Source of the DNA: Emergomyces orientalis
Lineage: Eukaryota; Ascomycota; Eurotiomycetes; Onygenales; Ajellomycetaceae
Assembly: GCA_002110485.1 (NCBI GenBank)
Contig: MOWL01000067.1
Coordinates: 2,046,001 to 2,110,000 of the forward strand
DNA length: 64,000 nucleotides
Direction of reading: 5' to 3'
Below are positions 12,423 through 22,605 of this stretch, piece by piece (the stretch's first letter is position 1; the number at the start of each line of letters is the position of its first letter). The notes beneath the pieces were generated by a model, which did no database searches, was not told where the DNA came from, and saw only the letters and a program-made list of their open reading frames with translations. Position numbers and translations under genes: made by a program.

Positions 12423-13017
12423 ATGTTAAAATCATCCGGCACTGCGCCTTTTTTTTTTTTTTTTCCCTTCTTTGGTGCTTTTTCATTTTGCTAGATCCTT
12501 TGCATAGCGTGGCGGGGGTATGGGGGCTAGAATCTGGCTGCTTATTTGGGCTTTTTTGCCTTTCCTTCGAGTTATCATCAATAATGATGGATCTGAATAA
12601 AATTTTCGGATGAAATTACATTTTTGTTCTCGGACTAATTATATTCCTACTGCGGGCCTCATGGCATATCAAATATTGCTAAAAAAATACATATCGACAA
12701 ATAATACATGTATATGAAGAATTTCGGTATATATCATTTTCCTCGCCACTTTCCTATAGGGTTGATAATGTATGTTTTATTTTAACAATTTCGGTAGCGT
12801 TGATTCCGCCAGTTGGTAGAAAATTGTGGGTGCCATCCACAAAACCCAACAAGTTCGACGCGCTGATCTAATCAACCTGAAGACATGGATAAAACCACGA
12901 CCAATCTGCACGCGCTCATTCTCAAAGTCAAGACTGCATTAACCCATCTGGCTCCTTGTCAATGACGAGGGACCTGAACCTCAACCTTCCAGCACGCTGA
13001 GGACGTCCGTTGAAAAG
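12423..13017. other. Intergenic
   Basis: 595 bp between the DUF3431 stop and the Dad1 start, A/T-rich on the left. Nothing beyond a T17 run near 12450 was recognised. Confidence 0.5.
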
Positions 13018-14141
13018 ATGTCATCGTCCACCCCTGGCCAACCAGCGCGACCACAGTCATCCGCACACGCACCCACGTACTTTGAGCAGCAGCGGGAGGA
13101 ACTGGTGAGGGAGATTGCGCTTGTGAGGATTCCTCTCTTTTGTGTCTGCTTTCGTCTAAGAGGCGCTTTAATTATTTACCTAAATTGCTGTGTCCTTTTC
13201 CCTATTTTTTACTTTTATTTTTCTTCCTAACTGGGTGTTTATGCCGTGGCTGCTTATCTTATCACATCTGAAGGGTGTTTGAGTCGTGATATCCTCAGTT
13301 CTTGATATCAATTTATTCCTTTTCCATTTCCTTTGCTTTTCCTACCGCTTCTGGGTATCGTGTATTCTGATTAGCTTCATATTTATACGAATGCATTTCT
13401 CCAATCCAATTCCCCCCGTTTTGCGTTGCATGCGTTTTTATTCCCATTCACTTTAATCGATATTCCATTAGGATGATACCCCTCTCCCCCGAAGCATATC
13501 TTCACTGCCGGGGAGAGAGAGACATCCTTCTGCTTGAAATATATTTCTTCCATTTTCTTTCCCATCATGCATATCGGGGCAAAAGGGAACATTAACAAAA
13601 AAAGAGGACCATCTATACCCTTCCATTTCTTAATACTCGCTTCCCTACCAGGAACCCAAAGCTAACCAAGCAAACAAAACCAGAGCCTCGAACAAGTCCT
13701 CCAAAACATCAACCGGCTAAACCGGAATCTGGAAAGTGTTATTACTGTAAGTAACTACATTCCAAAAATATCATACAATACGTCTATTCCCCACGCCCCC
13801 CCTCTTCAAATTCAAATTCAAATTCTACTTCTCTCCAATCTTCTTAAAAAAAAATAAAAAAAATAAAAAACTATCTACGCCCGCATATGCATAATACGAG
13901 GGGAAATACAAAACAGGTCGGCAACGAGTTCTCCTCCGTAGAGGCACTCTGGTCACAATTCGAGACGGTGATGGGGGCCAACAATGAGGCTGAACATGAA
14001 CATGATAATGAGGGTGAGGATGAGAATGCGCACAATGACAACGTTGACCAGGAACATGACCATGGCCATGAACATGATGAGAGGGGGCATGGGAATGACG
14101 GAGACAAGGATGGAGCGGGTCGGGGTCGAGGCCGGGAGTAA
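13018..14141 (+). CDS. DAD1: DASH/Dam1 complex subunit Dad1 with acidic His-rich tail
   Basis: Three exons: 13018-13122, 13684-13746 and 13917-14141, giving 130 aa. The conserved core spans the exons: YFEQQREELVREIAL, then SLEQVLQNINRLNRNLESVIT, then VGNEFSSVEALWSQFETVM. This is the Dad1 helix signature. Dad1 is part of the DASH (Dam1) complex that rings spindle microtubules and couples kinetochores to them in fungal mitosis. Phases are 0 at both introns. The 561-nt first intron is long for this genome. After residue 75 the protein ends in about 55 residues dominated by His, Asp, Glu, Asn and Gly (for example HDHGHEHDERGHG), not needed for the known fold; see findings. The subunit call is firm; the last exon's frame is set by the core motif and its first in-frame stop. 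Confidence 0.93.
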
Positions 14142-15556
14142 GTGACGACGAGGAGATCGAGATGGGCGGCGATTACGGGATAGCTAAAATAGCTATATAT
14201 GATGTGTGTGTGAATGAAGGCTGAAGGGATAATAATGATATGATATGTGGCACGTTTGGTGGTGGTGTCTTTGATAGATACCTTCCATATCACATCCAAT
14301 TGGTTATTTTTATTATTTTTACGATGTTGGGTTTCCTGTATTAAATTTACAACGTTATTATTATTTCATATTGCAAAAAAAAAAATAAAAAATAAAAAAG
14401 CCGAATCTCTTGCATGGGCTGCCTATTTTTTCTCTTTTTATTTCAAATATGACCGTCTTTTTCATATGATTTTTACATTTTTGGTAAAAAACTTTCTTTC
14501 ATTTCTTCTTATTCTTTCTGGCTTGCCCTTCAGCTCCAGCTTCTCCTGTCTCGTCATGTTATCCATCCATACCCATCTCTTGAAATTGTACAGTACATAC
14601 ATGCACATATCTAACATACATTCCATATACTATAAGTATATACAGTACAATAAGCCCAGTAGAAAACACATGCAGAAACAAGACGATAGAATCTGATAAC
14701 CCATAAAAAAATATAGAATGAAGCAAAGGGACGAACACAACACCATTTCCTATATGCTTTTTATGCTTTCTTTCTTTTCCTGTGTTCTTATCTCTTTCTC
14801 ATTCAATGTCTCTCCCCCTCCCATTTCTCCCAAATGCTCATAGTGGAGAAAAATTCATATACTGAACGTGAATAAAAAAGGAACCAAAAGTAAATACAAA
14901 ACAAAGGAGAGGGGCACTCAAGAAATAAAAAGGCTAATAAAAACAAAATTGGAGTTAAAAACATACTATGGTAATAAAGGCTAAAAGGTGAGAAACATAG
15001 AATTTAAAAAAAAGGAAACTGGAACGCAGACAGAGCGCATGGGAGATGAAGCAACAAAAGAAAAGAAAACATTATGAAATAGGAGAGGAGAAAAAACGAT
15101 TAGCGCCATGTCATACCCTTGCAAAAAGAGAGAGGAAAAAAAGGAAAAACGTCCATGAAAATGGAGGTAAGGTGTGTGGTTGCAATCCAATACAACCATC
15201 CTGCAACCAGTAGGCAGGCAGCCGAAAAAAAAAGTAAAAAAGTCGTCAAAGCCAAACAAAAGTCAGAGCCTAAGTCAGTGTCAAAAAATTGAAAATGAAA
15301 ACAAGATTTATATCGAGACGTAGAACATCAGCGTGATGCCATTCATACATTCTAAGGGCATTCGTAAACGGAGAATCGGAAGTTGAGTTCATATTTCGTC
15401 GTCCTCATGAACGTTGTTCGGAATGCAATCCAAAGGGTCATCCAAACAAGTGCCGGGAGTATATTGATCATCCCATAGGTGATATAGGAACGTTGATTCA
15501 TAAAATTGGGACGAAGAGCACGGAGAGAACAAAAAGGCGGAACAAACGCCACCCAT
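14142..15556. other. Convergent intergenic region of Dad1 and Rho4
   Basis: About 1.4 kb between convergent stops, so mostly 3' flanks. A/T-rich with A runs, and contains TTGTACAGTACAT at 14587 and TATACAGTACAA at 14639. No gene was recognised; minus-strand Phe-rich frames at 14981-15259 reflect A-rich composition. Confidence 0.5.
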
Positions 15557-16538
15557 TTACAACAGCTTGCAAGTCCGCTTTTTAGCTCTCTTACGACCCC
15601 CTCCGCTCCCGTTAGATGTGTCGCGACCATTCCAGCCCTGTTCCTCAATCCCAACAGCGGTGTTCACGGCGAGTTCGAAGACCTCATCAACTCCCCGCAT
15701 CTCCTTGCTGCTACACTCGACATATGTAGCACCCATTCTTTGGGCAACTGCTTGGCCTTGTTCGGGGGTGACAGGAGTTAACCCTTGGGTTTTAAGTAGG
15801 TCGATACACGTACGTTTGTTGCGTAGATCAGATTTGAGGCCGACGAGAATTAGGGGTGTTGTGGGGCAGAAATGGAGGACTTCGGGGTACCACTATACAT
15901 TTCAGGGGACGGTTAGATTTCATCTTGGTTTTTCATTCTCAGAACCCGAAATTGGAGGATTTTTACCTTATCCATCACATTCTCGAGCGATACAGGGCAA
16001 TCAATTGCAAAGCATACGAAAAGGAGATCTGTTTCTGGATATGAGAGTGGACGTAGTCGGTCGTATTCCTCCTGGCCGGCTGTATCCCAAAGTGCAAGCT
16101 CGACTGTTTTCCCAGTTGGTACGTGCATGGTCTGAGTGATATAATTTTCGAATACAGTGGGAACATATTTCTGCGGCACAAAAATGTTAGTAACTTACGC
16201 CATTTTGTTATATGACCAAATTAAAACAGACATACCTCTGGGAAATAACCCTGAGAATAGCTAATCAATAAACAAGTCTTCCCGCACCCACCATCGCCAA
16301 CAACAACAAACTTTTTTGAATATGAGGGCGGCTGGGTGATATTGGTTGCTTGGGACATTCGACTCGAGGCCATGCTCATATTTGTGCTGACTGTGCCGTT
16401 GCTCACTCGAGTGCTCTGGCTTCTGGCGTGTTTTCGACGGGGGGTGAGTGGTGCGGGAATTGCCTTTTCATCGAGGACAGAGGAATGGCGGCGGACACGG
16501 CCGCCATACTGCGGCTCTTCATACCCGCGGGTTGCCAT
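15557..16538 (-). CDS. RHO4: Rho-family small GTPase, Rho4 type
   Basis: Three exons in transcript order: 16236-16538, 15967-16170 and 15557-15892, 280 aa, phase 0 at both junctions. An N-terminal extension of about 73 residues (basic and Ser-rich) precedes the G domain, typical of Rho4 rather than Rho1 or Cdc42. Motifs: P-loop GDGGCGKT (residues 81-88), switch I KYVPTVFENY, WDTAGQEEYD, G4 as LVGLKSDL, G5 as ECSSKE. A basic C-terminus ends in the CaaX box CKLL, with Leu at the end predicting geranylgeranylation. Rho4 proteins act at the plasma membrane and septum in septation and cell-wall remodelling. Start taken at MATRGYEE; the frame is open upstream but runs into a T-rich leader. Confidence 0.95.
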
Positions 16539-18154
16539 GGTTGGGTTCAAAGCCTTTGGATGGTAACAAGAGCAGCAACCTGTTTCGGCAAATTGAGTGG
16601 TAAAAGAAATTGGTTTTTGTCTGTTATCTATAGTTTTATCTCTATAGTGTAGGAAGTTAGAGTAAGGGAGTCGAGACAGGCTTCGAGAAAACTCTGGAGC
16701 GGATAAGAAAAGAAGATAGAGGAAGCGGAAGAGGAGGAGAGAAGAAAGTAGATAATTTCTGTACAAAATATGTATGGAGTGTATGGTGTGTATGTTTGTG
16801 GGTTTTATTTATTTGAAATAAATAAATAAAAAAAGTGCTAGAGGAGAATGAAGAAGAAGAAGAAGAAGAAGAAGAGGAGGAGGAAGACGGGGGAGGGTGA
16901 GAGTGGAGGGGAAGTCAGACAGGCGAGGGAACCGGGAGAGAGGAATAACGGAAGTGGATGCTTATGGTGCGATCGCTGGGTCTCTTTTTTGAGTTAGGCG
17001 TTAGACGGTGCAATGGATATATGCTGTGCTTTCTGGTTGATAGTTATGGAGATAAATATGGGATTTGTGTGATCTGGGTGGGATGGGATATGGGGAGACG
17101 GGGAGGGAAGGTCCCAGTCCCACGCCATTGTTTACACCTGGTGGCTGCCATGGCAACGCCCTAGAATCCCGGCTAAACAAGAAAAATCCTTGGGGGGTTC
17201 CTGAATGCCCACTGTGGCACACTGTTCCCACCCTGTCCAGGCTGTCCCGGCTCCTTCGCACTGCTGATCACTGGCTATTAGCGGTGATTTCACTTTGATT
17301 GCCCTGTCGGCACCCACCTGGGCGGATCTGAAACGGGCTAGAAAGCAATAGTTCCTTGCGTCATGCTGGGTCTGGTTGGGGCGGGCTGAAAAAAAATCCA
17401 AGCTTTCCCTCATGATGATGCTAGACTAGACAGAGCGCTATTGGGGGTATCGGATAATATAATCCTGGCGTTCTGGCCTCAGATGTTTCCACATCAGAGC
17501 ACGAGGCCATGGTGCTATTGCCCTTGTTCGTTCCAGCGCGGATATTTGGGTAGTGGAAATCAGCCATTATTTGGCGGCATGTTGGTTTAACAGAACGTGA
17601 TACCTCTGCGGCTGTTCCCGTGGCATTCAACTTGTCGTCGATAATTAAAATATCCTGAAACTACATGCACATACTATGAATGCGTTTCTCAACCGTGTAC
17701 GGAGTAGTATCACAGACAATCAATACTAGTAATAATATATAAAGAGCCGCCCAGCTCTTTATCCTTATCCGTGTCTGTCTTGGGCCGCCCGCCCCCCAAA
17801 CCAACCCCTGACTAAGCAGCGCAACCCCAATAGCCGAGGCATGTCTTGGCAAATGATCGTCATGCAGCCACAACCCGCAGACAGCACCGACTACCTCAAT
17901 CCAGCCAGGGGGGTCCTTTTGAGTCGACAAACAACCGGGGACCAGGACAAATTCTTCTCCTTCACAGCTCTACATCGACTCTGCTAGACTCAACGCTGTT
18001 GAATTCCATTCTCTATCTGCAATTCGAATGCATTGAAGTTCTTTTTTCTGCAGGTTGGCCCAAACCCCTGACTTCTGCTTCGTTTGGCTGTGAGAGCTCT
18101 ACATGGCTGTCTTGTCAAATCCTTCCCCCGCAATCGTTATCTCAGTCGCCGCCC
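16539..18154. promoter_or_regulatory. Divergent promoter region of Rho4 and LCB-phosphate phosphatase
   Basis: About 1.6 kb between two divergently transcribed genes, so it should hold both promoters. It contains a polypurine microsatellite at 16851-16874 (AAG repeats) continuing as GGA-rich sequence, and a TACGGAGTA motif near 17698. No specific factor site was assigned. Confidence 0.45.
16851..16874 (+). repeat. AAG microsatellite
   Basis: Uninterrupted AAG repeats in the Rho4 upstream region, continuing as GGA-rich purine sequence to about 16890. Confidence 0.6.
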
Positions 18155-20276
18155 ATGGCAAAAGGAAAAAAGCAGCCCGATGCGGGCTTAAAAGGCCTGG
18201 ACCATTGTATGTTCATTCGCAATGGCTGACTTGCTTCTAATGCGCCAGGCCAGTTTTTTGTGTCATCGAAATTTAGTTATAAACGAAATCCATAGAGCTA
18301 ACGAATGCTTAACTCGCTATAGACCAACAGAAACTCCCCAAATGGCGGTACAAACTGCGTATGGCCATCCTACCTCTGGTGCGGTGGGAGACACCCTATC
18401 TCGCTTGGTTCCAAGAACGAATGCGCACCCCTTCTCTTGATTCTTGGTTTGCCATCACGGCCAATCTAGGGACACATACCTTCTACATGATTATGCTGCC
18501 TATACTTTTCTGGTGCGGCTATGCAGAAGTTGGTCGAGGGTAAGCCGCACGACAGATCTCCCCTTACTCCACTGTCTCCCTGTTTTCCCCGGCTAGTATA
18601 TCATCGAGGGGTATCATGAGAAAAATGAGGATGGAGCTGATAGGTATGTGTAGATTAGTCCACCTCTTGGCGTCAGGAGTCTTCGTCAGCGGCTGGATTA
18701 AGGATTTGTTATGTCTTCCTCGACCGTTGTCCCCACCTCTCCATCGCATTACCATGTCTGGCTCCGCGGCGTTGGAATACGGATTTCCCTCTACTCACTC
18801 GACTAATGCCATATCCGTCGTCGTTTACGCGCTCCATCTTTTAAATTCGCCCGATGCCACCCTCAGTCCGGTCACAAATATTCTCTTTCAGACTCTCCTG
18901 TACGTATTTGCGACATCCATTGTTGTTGGGAGGCTATACTGCGGGATGCATGGATTTTTCGACGTTATCATTGGCAGCTTGCTTGGCGCGTTGTTGGGTT
19001 TCATACAATGCTCATATGGGGAAGTGTATGATGAAATTATATATTCGGGCTCGATAAACGTGGTGCTTGCGGTGGTTGTGGTTGTTCTTGCCTTGGTTCG
19101 GATGCATCCTGAACCCGCGGATTCGTGCCCGTGCTTCGACGATAGCGTTGCCTTCGCTGGAGTCCTGATGGGCACGGAGTCCGGAAACTGGCACTTTGCC
19201 CAGACAAGTTTTGCTTGGCATGACCCTTACCCGGGGACTGTCCCCTACGATTTAACGAAAGTTGGCTGGATCAAAACTATTCTGCGGATTATTATTGGGG
19301 TCATGATTGTTTTCTTGTGGAGGGAAATAATGAAACCATCGCTTCATAAGATGCTACCGCCTGTATTCCGAGTCATAGAACGACTGGGTCTCAATCTCCC
19401 CAGAAGATTCTTCACTCTCGCATCGTATGTCATCTTTACTACCCACCATCCACCTCCTCCCCCTATAGCACCTAGACGAAAAACGCAGCTAAACATTCAA
19501 CTCACAGCGAATATGAACAAGTCCCCGGCCACCTAAAGGACGACGACGTAATTCCCAACGTCTCAGAAATCCCCTCCATTCTCACATCTATCCGTCACCC
19601 GCGCCGAAGAGCAATCTCCATAGGCCCGCAATCAGAAGCAGACGCCTACGAAACGCTTGCGTATCGGGAAAAACGACGGCGGGAGAGTACCTCCTCCGAC
19701 CAATCGCGCAGCGTCAGTGCGGGGCGGAGACTCCCACCGACGATCGAGGATAAGCGATCAATGCGCGACACTTCCCCGGCTTTCCAGAGGTTCGGAGGCG
19801 GGGAAAACAAATCCAGAAACTCATTTTCGCCGCCTGCAGTACGGAGTCCGCGCAAACTTGATGAGTATGAACATATGATGGGGACGGGGACGCCGGTTTA
19901 CAGCGCGGAAAACACACCGAACGTTGATGGCGCGAGTGTGGGCGCAGGAGCGGGTGCGGAGGCTGGTGTGAATGTGAATGTGGTCGCGAATGCTGCGGAT
20001 ACTCTTGAGTATCAGCTTGGGGCTGAAGAGGAGAAGGAGATGTTTTCGAAGATCATACCCCCGCGAGTACGGTATGATGTTGAGGTTGTGACGAAACTAG
20101 TTGTTTATTTTGGTATGTTCTGGATTCTTCCCCCCCCTCCTCCCTCCCCCAACTTCTGAGCTTCTTGATAATTTTTCCTTTACTAACGATATTGCGAGGG
20201 CAAATAATTAGGAATCGGATGGTTGTCTGTTGAATTTAATCCAATTATCTTTCAGCTCCTTGGGTTGGCACCATAG
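18155..20276 (+). CDS. LCB3: Long-chain-base (dihydrosphingosine) 1-phosphate phosphatase, PAP2 family
   Basis: Five exons: 18155-18206, 18323-18539, 18654-19424, 19508-20112 and 20212-20276, 569 aa, all phases consistent. Enzymes of this family dephosphorylate sphingoid-base phosphates at the ER. The three-part lipid phosphatase signature is present: KDLLCLPRP, then EYGFPSTHS (PSGH-like with PSTH), then GRLYCGMHGFFDV with the catalytic His and Asp. Several hydrophobic segments surround these motifs. The third exon starts with LVHLLASGVF, the usual family reading, which fixes the acceptor at 18653. A long hydrophilic loop (exon 4, about 200 residues, Ser/Arg-rich then Gly/Ala/Val low complexity around VGAGAGAEAGVNVN) separates the phosphatase core from a short C-terminal hydrophobic piece. 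The last intron has a perfect TACTAAC branch site at 20181. The symbol is by analogy to yeast Lcb3/Ysr3. Confidence 0.93.
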
Positions 20277-20473
20277 AGTTTATTAATAGTAATTACCTAG
20301 ATAGCTCTCCCCCTCCCTCTCTCTCACACATATATGTGCACATATCAGCAGGGCTGGCGTGCTAGAGGAGGGTGAGGTACATATTTTACACTTGATGATA
20401 CGCATGTGTTTATGGTAATTTCATTCATTCATTGTTTTACATCCTTTCTTCTGAAGTTCATTTTTATACTTTT

Positions 20474-20477
<4 letters not shown>

Positions 20478-20507
<30 letters not shown>
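20478..20507 (+). repeat. T30 homopolymer
   Basis: Thirty T residues about 200 bp past the LCB-phosphate phosphatase stop codon. Confidence 0.6.
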
Positions 20508-20510
<3 letters not shown>

Positions 20511-20879
20511 ATGAATTTTATTCTATATTCCTGTTCTGGTCATCGCCCTTTTGGGATGCATAGTATGATAGAGACGGTGTTTGAAAGAACAGAACAATGT
20601 AATTAAATTTGGATCCTGTGCTTTCTTGTTTTTCAAATATGGGATAATATGGATTCCTTTCCAAGCAAGCCATCTCCTGCATCAATGGAGTATGTGGTCG
20701 TGGGAATAGTCTCCGTACGTAGGTAGTAATAATAATGCCCTTCGTAGATTAGTAAGTACTAGGTTGAATCTCTCTTGCCTGCGTCTCGCCCAAGCGCTAA
20801 TCCCAAACAGGCACCACCCTATGCCCGCACCACGTGACTCCCCTCCCCCAGCCACATCTTGCCGCCCAGACCTAATTCT

Positions 20880-20887
20880 TATATAAA
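20880..20887 (+). promoter_or_regulatory. Candidate TATA box
   Basis: TATATAAA about 45 bp downstream of a CACGTG element and followed by pyrimidine-rich DNA. If used, it would imply a leader of about 1.7 kb, possibly spliced, for the SUMO protease at 22606, or an independent transcript. Confidence 0.3.
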
Positions 20888-22569
20888 CGCGCTTCTACTC
20901 TTTTGTGTTGGTCAGTCAGCACAGAGACATGAAAAAAAATAAAGAATAAAAAAAAGTTGTTCCATTCCGCGCTTGCTCTGGCCTCCCTTGCTTGCTCCAG
21001 GCAAAAAAAAAACCAACTACATTTTACGGCCCCGCGTGCTTGCTGCTGTAGCTAACCGGGGGCAGGAAACTCCCGAACTTCTACTCTCCGTACGCTGTGA
21101 GAAGGTTGATTCAACCCTGTCATGCTGCTCGGGGAATACGCGTTGGGTTTGCCATTTCTTCCATTTTTTCCCCCTTCATTCCTCTTTTTTCTTGGTTCTT
21201 TTTTCATTCATATATCTCATCTCTCAACTACTACTTAGTTTTGATTGAATTAAACTACCCTCCCTTCCCCCCCCCCCGCCTCCCTCTCTCATACTTCCTG
21301 GGCTTTCTTATCTGTAGCTCCCTCAACAGAGCTGCCCCCGCCAATTTATCCATCCTCTTTGTTCCAATCAACCCGGGTACTGCAACTTGCCAAGCTCAAC
21401 TCAACACCAACCTTGCTCAAACCAAATTCTTTCTAGAACAAAGCGCCCGTTCATGGTTTGAACAGCCCGTTTTTATAAATAAATTTTAGCGTCTCCTCCG
21501 GCAATTACCTAGGTACAGACCAGGCTCCTTGTAACTTGTACAGTGCATTACAACGTCTGCCCGACACCGGATCAACCCTTTGAAGCTCCTTGTTGTTTTG
21601 AACCTCATTCTCGCCTTGCCTTGGCACCTCTAAAAGAACTATATCGAGGTGCAGATCCGCACCCGCATTTCGGCTCTTCTCTTCGTCTCCGTCTATCTAG
21701 ACGATAGAGACACCGCCTGACAAAGCTACTGAGCTTCCGCGTATTACCTCACCTCCACCTCGCCCTCTCAAAACCTACATCGTCTTGAATTTTTGCATCC
21801 AACGATTACTCCGCTCTCATGTCCTTTCCGCCTCCGACTATCTGATGATTGTGCTGGCTGGTCTTGTCACCTCCACACTCCACTCTACTCAACTTTGATA
21901 TCCAACCTCTTTCGGGACTTTGTTTTATTTTATTTTCTCTCTGTCGTCTGTCGTCGGGGTGTTGCTGTGTGATTGGGGTTGCTTTGATGTTGTCGTTGTT
22001 GTTGGTGTAGGCCGAGCTTTAGATCTGTTGCTCCCTTCGCCCACCCGCAAACTTCACCTCCTGTTTTTATTTTCGCCTCTCAGCCTTCACTCTTCACATC
22101 TCTACGCGCGATTGGAAAACAGTATAACCCCACGGCAACGTCGCGCGGTGAATTTTGAGCTGCCTGGCAACCTCAGCCAATAACACAAACGAATCCGATT
22201 CGGGACAGGGCATGCGAACGGTTGATGGCCTTGTCTCTTCTTGTTGATCATCCCGTCCGCAACACAATACAAAACGAAAACAAACAAACTCTACTCTCTA
22301 TTGAGCTTCTCTTTTTACATTACAACTTCTGGAAGATATATCAAACGCCTTCTTTATCGCGACAAGCCCCCGAGGAAGCAAGCGCCACGACACCAAGTCT
22401 ATCGTGGAACATAAACATCTCCCCTGTTTTCAAAGGGCCATTGCTTCTCTCACACGCTCTGCGTTAACATCTTCTCACATCGCTACAGTGATTGGTCTTG
22501 TTCGAACTATCTGATTAGTTCTCTGCCACGCTCTAGCCTTCTTGAACCGTACCTGTCTTTGACTACCTA

Positions 22570-22600
22570 CCCCCCCCCCCCCCCCCCCTTTTTTTTTTTT
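22570..22600 (+). repeat. C19T12 tract next to the SUMO protease start codon
   Basis: Nineteen C followed by twelve T, then AACCC and the ATG of the SUMO protease. In the mRNA this would be a poly(C)-poly(U) run within 36 nt of the start. Confidence 0.75.
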
Positions 22601-22605
22601 AACCC

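Larger units (their letters stand above)
20277..22605. promoter_or_regulatory. Upstream region and probable long leader of the SUMO protease
   Basis: About 2.3 kb. A T30 run lies at 20478-20507. A CACGTG E-box sits at 20831-20836, and a TATATAAA box at 20880-20887 is followed by a pyrimidine-rich stretch. From about 21100 to 22600 the plus strand is pyrimidine-rich, like a transcribed leader, and ends in a C19T12 tract at 22570-22600 five bases before the start codon. Short frames here have no recognisable product. A separate non-coding transcript is possible but cannot be shown. Confidence 0.4.

Noticed and set aside
16539..16766. Longer Rho4 start upstream
   Set aside because: The upstream extension is Leu/Phe-rich translation of a pyrimidine-rich leader. 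MATRGYEE at 16538 is the natural start.
18596..18653. Earlier acceptor at 18596 for exon 3 of the LCB-phosphate phosphatase, which keeps the frame open
   Set aside because: It would insert about 19 residues (SSRGIMRKMRMEL and so on) in a conserved region. The acceptor at 18653 restores the family reading GRG-LVHLLASGVF in phase.
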